Source of the DNA: Hygrocybe punicea
Taxonomy: Eukaryota > Basidiomycota > Agaricomycetes > Agaricales > Hygrophoraceae
Length of the DNA stretch: 64,000 nucleotides
Assembly (NCBI GenBank): GCA_963556145.1
Contig: OY744469.1
Span: forward strand, 5,552,767-5,616,766
Reading direction: 5' to 3'
Within the stretch, counting starts at the first letter, position 1; each line of letters starts with the position of its first letter. This document shows, piece by piece, positions 60,232-64,000 of the stretch. The notes under the pieces are model-generated. The model was given only the letters and a program-made list of their open reading frames with translations, searched no databases and was not told the DNA's origin. The position numbers were made by a program, and so were the translations under genes.

Positions 60232-60785
60232 TGGGGTATATGGATTCTGTTCCAACATCCACAGGCCTTTGGTATTCGTATCTATGAAGACTATCTCACA
60301 ATATATTTTGTACTACCACCGAAACTTTTGTAATACTTACTGTGCCAGGATTTTCGTAATAGGATGTCAAAGTATTCCTCACAGTAGTTTAAAACATTTG
60401 TAGAAGTCCATCAAAGGAACGCGGAATATACTTGAAAGAATTTGTTGGAGTGCTCCTTCAGGTATTTGTAATACCGCAAGAGATTTGTAGCAGTTTTCAA
60501 AAATTGTACAGGTTCATGGTTTTTGTTATGCAGCTTATATAGATGTGTAGTAGTACTTAAAACCTTTGTGGTACTCCTCATTAACATGTAATGCCTTCAG
60601 GTATTTGTAATATTCTATTATACAGACGATGTCGGCAGGCGAAATTCCAAAAATCCCATTGTACATGGCTTGTCAGATATATGTCAAGTAGGGAGTTGTA
60701 TAATGGTCACAGAACATGCATACCAGCATCCAAACATATGACAAGCCATATTTAAAACTGTTAGTGCAGCGACATCCTTATTAAA
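60232..60785. other. Intergenic after gene E
   Basis: Loose repeats of TTTGTA(G/A)TA(C)T...CATTTGTAG (for example 60385, 60465, 60550, 60605). No gene. Confidence 0.35.
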
Positions 60786-60789
60786 ATTG

Positions 60790-60940
60790 TTTGTTGCTGA
60801 ATCTTATCACCAATTGTATGAGAATGTATTCTATATGGGATTTGGGCAGCAACATCTTTTTGAGAATTGTTGTGGTTTGCCGAACGGTTGACGAACAGGT
60901 CATGGAAGCACCATTTGGCAGATTCTCATTAAGCACAAGT
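60790..60940 (+). repeat. Copy of the TTGCCGAACGG dispersed repeat
   Basis: GGGATTTGGGCAGCAACATC followed by GTTGTGGTTTGCCGAACGGTTGACGAAC; same family as 55.2 and 61.0 kb. Confidence 0.65.
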
Positions 60941-61029
60941 ACACTAATGCATGGTAAATGGCTTGGTGAACGATTGCAAAATGGGTATTGCTCCGTATGC
61001 AGTACTATTGCGCAATCATTGCTGGATAA

Positions 61030-61442
61030 TATAATCCAATGTATTATGCCTGGTATTTGGGCAGGAACATTTTTTTTGAAGTTGTTGTGGCTTGCCGAAC
61101 GGTTGACGAACGAATTGAACGCCATTTGGCAAGTGCTTGTTAAGTCATATAAATATGTGTTAATTCCAAAATCTTGTCTTACATGTCTTATGGGTTATCA
61201 CACACCTGGGCGAAGATTTACAGCAATCATTGTGTCGATGGTACTGTATACTAAGCAATACACATTTGACAAGTATCTACTCAGACATGTAAGACAAGAC
61301 TTAGGCATTAATATATTTGTGATGGCTTAGATGGCTTTACAAGCACTTGCCGAACAGCGTTCGATTCGTTCGTCAACCGTTCGGCAAGCCGCAACAACTG
61401 TAAAAAAAATGTTGCTGCCCAAATTCCATGCAGAATGGATTG
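61030..61442. mobile_element. Foldback element of the TTGCCGAACGG family
   Basis: The left arm (about 61035-61200) and right arm (about 61265-61442) are imperfect complements, including TTTGGGCAG, TTGCCGAACGGTTGACGAACG and TCTTGTCTTACATGTCT, centred near 61235. Single arms of it occur at 55.2-55.4 and 60.8 kb. Confidence 0.75.
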
Positions 61443-61600
61443 ACACACACTTAACTTTCAAACGATCCGGACCGATCGACAAGGCATTGTCGGTTTTCTT
61501 TGTTATTGCTACAATAGTTGCTTAGTATCGTTTTATAGGCTATTGTAAAATTATGTACAATAAAGAGTAAAGCTGACATTGTGATAGAATTTCCAGTCGT

Positions 61601-61945
61601 TTACTCCTGCTTCAATTCCCATACAGCAACGAGGAACCCCAAGACAAACGCCAGGACCATCACGATAACACTATCGGGAAGCGTCAACCATGGTCTTGGA
61701 ACGTTTGTTACGACATACCTCTCGATCTCTTGTTGCAAAGCCCTTTCACGCTGTTGCGCCGCCTTTCACAATCTTCTTTCCCGCCTCGCCTCGGAACGGT
61801 CATTTGATAATTTGGTGATTGCTAAAAATATGTTAATACGATGCCATAAATGGTTAGTAAACTTACTTATGTTTATCTGATCACCTGCAATGTCGTTCAG
61901 GTTGCACCGAGTGAGTTTAGAACGTTTGGCTTGCCCGAAGAACAT
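61601..61945 (-). pseudogene. Gene F: small tail-anchored protein, one nonsense codon
   Basis: ATG 61945 (MFFGQAKRSKLTRC), one 63-bp intron (61884-61822), stop TAA 61603-61601. The exons sum to 282 nt (94 codons), exactly in frame. The middle is a charged helix (RSEARRERRL, KAAQQRERALQQEIERY). The C-terminus is a single hydrophobic helix (SVIVMVLAFVLGFLVAVW) followed by ELKQE, the layout of a tail-anchored membrane protein. An in-frame TGA between RRERRL and KAAQQ fits CGA-to-TGA. Divergent from gene D, about 790 bp away. Function unknown. Confidence 0.5.
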
Positions 61946-62735
61946 AATACTGGGTTGAGATGATATACGAGAAAACGTCTACAGACTACAGATTGAAATT
62001 ACACAGAAACGATTGTAATTACACAGAAAAGATCAGGCTCTCAGGATTCGTGCTACATCTGATGTTACACTACATTTGAACGCTCTCCTGATCATACTAT
62101 TTGCCTGTCTCTGCAGTGAATGCCAGAAAATACTGTTCAAGATGTTTTCAGCGGGCCAATCCAATATGAATAACAATGCTAAGTCCTGAAACAACATCTA
62201 CATAGCTAACTTAACAATATTCTGCTTGTCCAATAGGCATTCATTCATGTGTATCAGCTACAATAGGTGAATATTGTTATGTCTATCATTTATAACCCAT
62301 ATAAAGTATAATTCCAACACTAGCATTCCTCTTGATATTCATATTGATGGCACTAGATGACATATCAAAGATCAGAATAATAATATTTATTTACGGCAAA
62401 TCCAACGGATTTCTCTTGACATGCCCTTGCATGAGATAGTTGAGAAAAATTTCACTGAGATGGTTGAAAACACTTCAAACCTACCAAATATCGCTCGACA
62501 TGCATTTGTCAAGCTAAATCTTGATTCACCATACTTTACCTATTATAAGCACATTACCTGTTATGTTATTGTCACGTGACCTGGTTCCGATCATTATATA
62601 GTCAGCAACTTTAACTTAAACTTGCATAACACACTTCCTCGTGACCAACTCCAGCAACAAATACCCGTATCTGGTACCTTTCATAGTTCACATTATCAAA
62701 TCATTTACACACCTTCATTTCTGTAGTTTTGAAAT
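61946..62735. other. Intergenic between genes F and D
   Basis: AT-rich, no frame recognised; it presumably contains both promoters. A TATATAG at about 62595 is a candidate TATA box for gene D. Confidence 0.4.
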
Positions 62736-64000
62736 ATGCCTAGAGCTCAGGAATTTGGCTATGAAGTTTGCGCCCATATCTGTCCAGGTCGAAAATGCAC
62801 ATCAGTACAGACACAAACCATCCTTTGGAACAAAGAAGGGAGCTCCTGTCAGCGACATTGTGGATCAGCATTGAAACACCCGAATTGTATCTCATCTGGA
62901 ATCTGCCCACAGTCTGTGTGTCTTGGCCGGAGGTTCATAGAGAACTCTCAAGGCGTCCGAAATCCTATGGATGAGGAGCGTTCGCTATTGCCACCATCCC
63001 GCTCACCGTCTCCCTCCGATGTCGAAATGGATTATACCCCAATGAATACAATAGTGCCAACTGCAAACGACAACCGAGTCTTCCGAATTATCTTTGTTCT
63101 TGATCCTACGACATGCGTTGTTAGCAAAGCTGCCGCAACAAATGACCTGGCGTTTGTTACAACCACAATATCAAAGAAGGAATACGATACCATTTCACAC
63201 CTTGAAGGGTTTATACATAGCATCAAGAACCACAAGTCTCGTTATGGGGTTTGCATTCAGGAATGGGTATGTACTCTGCCTTGGTGATCTACATAAGTTT
63301 ATACGTGATGCAATCCATAATCAATAGGTTTATGTGGCCATGCAAATGCAGCATTGGCAATGCGATGATCCCAGTACACCAGCACAACGATTCCAGGTTA
63401 AATACATGTTTTGGCCAGAATTTCATCGTGTGATGCTCCAATACAATCGAAAAAACGAAACATGGGAAAAGTTCAAATCAGCCGATTGTGTCTTTGGTGG
63501 TGTCGACATGGGAATGTCATACATGTGAGGGTTTAAATAATTGCCATCCGGTCTTTGATTGATGGAAGAGTTTATAGCGGTAATCAATATGGTATAACGC
63601 TGGAAAATGTGTCAAACTTCTTGGCTGGAATCGAGGAGCTTTGTCGAACGGTCCATGTGTGGCCACCACCGAAACAAATGAATACCGTTCATCTGAAATG
63701 GACGCAGATGCAGAACCTGCTCCACATAGCCCTTACGAAGACAAACACAATACGCCCGCAAGCGAGGTTGTTGATGGATGGAGAACCATTTCCAGCAAAT
63801 ATTGTGTTGAAAAGAACGCATAGCGACACCGGCCACCACGTTTTATTCCCGGGTGATCCAAGACGTCATTGGGATTATATGCATCAGAATAGTGAGGTGC
63901 CTGGTTCACGTTGGTTCGGTCAAACCTACGTTGAGCCGCTAGCCAAAATTGGAGAATGGCGGGTGTTTTTGGTGGGTGGAAGGGTCATCTATACGGTCCA
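62736..64000 (+). CDS. Gene D: Cys-rich N-terminus plus ATP-grasp-like protein (partial, runs off the window)
   Basis: ATG 62736 (MPRAQEFGYEVCAHICPG). Introns at 63267-63327 and 63525-63577 match those of gene C in position and phase; exon 3 is open to the window end. The N-terminal Cys/His cluster (CAHICPGRKC, CQRHC) is conserved with gene C. The protein then follows the paralog through YMFWPEFHRVML, DCVFGGVDMGMSY, QYGITLENVSNFLAGI, IVLKRTHSDTGHHVLFPGD and SRWFGQTYVEPLAKIGEWRV. The R-x-D and NE metal-ligand part seen in gene C would lie beyond position 64000. No internal stop is seen, so this copy may be functional. Substrate unknown. Confidence 0.7.

Overview
This window looks like TE-rich, gene-poor accessory DNA from a filamentous basidiomycete, most likely an Agaricomycete. 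The signs are many small exons with 47-65 bp GT-AG introns, a Helitron of the long RepHel type common in mushrooms, a Ty3/gypsy element, a PIF/Harbinger transposase, a FLYWCH/MULE-like relic and several lineage-specific unknown families. I saw no rRNA, tRNA, CRISPR or prokaryotic features. A run of exactly 200 N at 32818-33017 is an assembly gap. All family assignments are from memory and by eye; no search was run.

Layout. 0.3-4.3 kb: two convergent unknown genes, A (+) and C (-); C has ATP-grasp-like signatures. 4.6-5.4 kb: an array of about 100-bp palindromic units. 5.7-7.6 kb: a decayed multi-exon gene of unknown family. 8.1-8.3 kb: a hairpin element. 8.5-16.35 kb: a near-complete Helitron whose single long frame is cut by one TAG and whose C-terminus looks like a USP-type cysteine peptidase. 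16.35-17.9 kb: a gag-like remnant hit by a perfect 201-bp hAT-type MITE. 19.1-21.75 kb: a 67-bp minisatellite saturated with CCAAT/ATTGG. 23.6-24.3 kb: an 18-bp minisatellite. 25.4-28.1 kb: a MULE/FLYWCH-like relic (-). 30.0-31.1 kb: a 21-bp minisatellite. 31.3-32.3 kb: strand-asymmetric GC-rich simple repeat. 33.0-45.5 kb: a Ty3/gypsy retrotransposon with a CpG-rich insert in ORF1, an extra 3' ORF and a putative 3' LTR carrying 11 GATA sites followed by 10 TGASTCA sites and a TATA box. 45.7-48.0 kb: a Harbinger transposase (-) and its presumed partner ORF (+). 48.1-49.65 kb: a BED-finger gene relic (-). 50.5-51.6 kb: a small coiled-coil gene whose 3' half is inverted. 51.6-54.9 kb: a second, truncated Helitron copy (-). 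55.8-64 kb: genes B (-, paralog of A), E (+, split by a 383-bp MITE), F (-, small tail-anchored protein) and D (+, paralog of C, runs off the window).

Two themes tie the window together. First, the A-type and C-type (ATP-grasp-like) genes occur at both ends, suggesting a duplicated lineage-specific module. Second, nearly every broken reading frame is broken by a nonsense codon reachable by C-to-T change; where an intact copy exists in the window for comparison, five of five differences are C-to-T and four are CGA-to-TGA. That points to methylation/deamination or a RIP-like process acting across the region.
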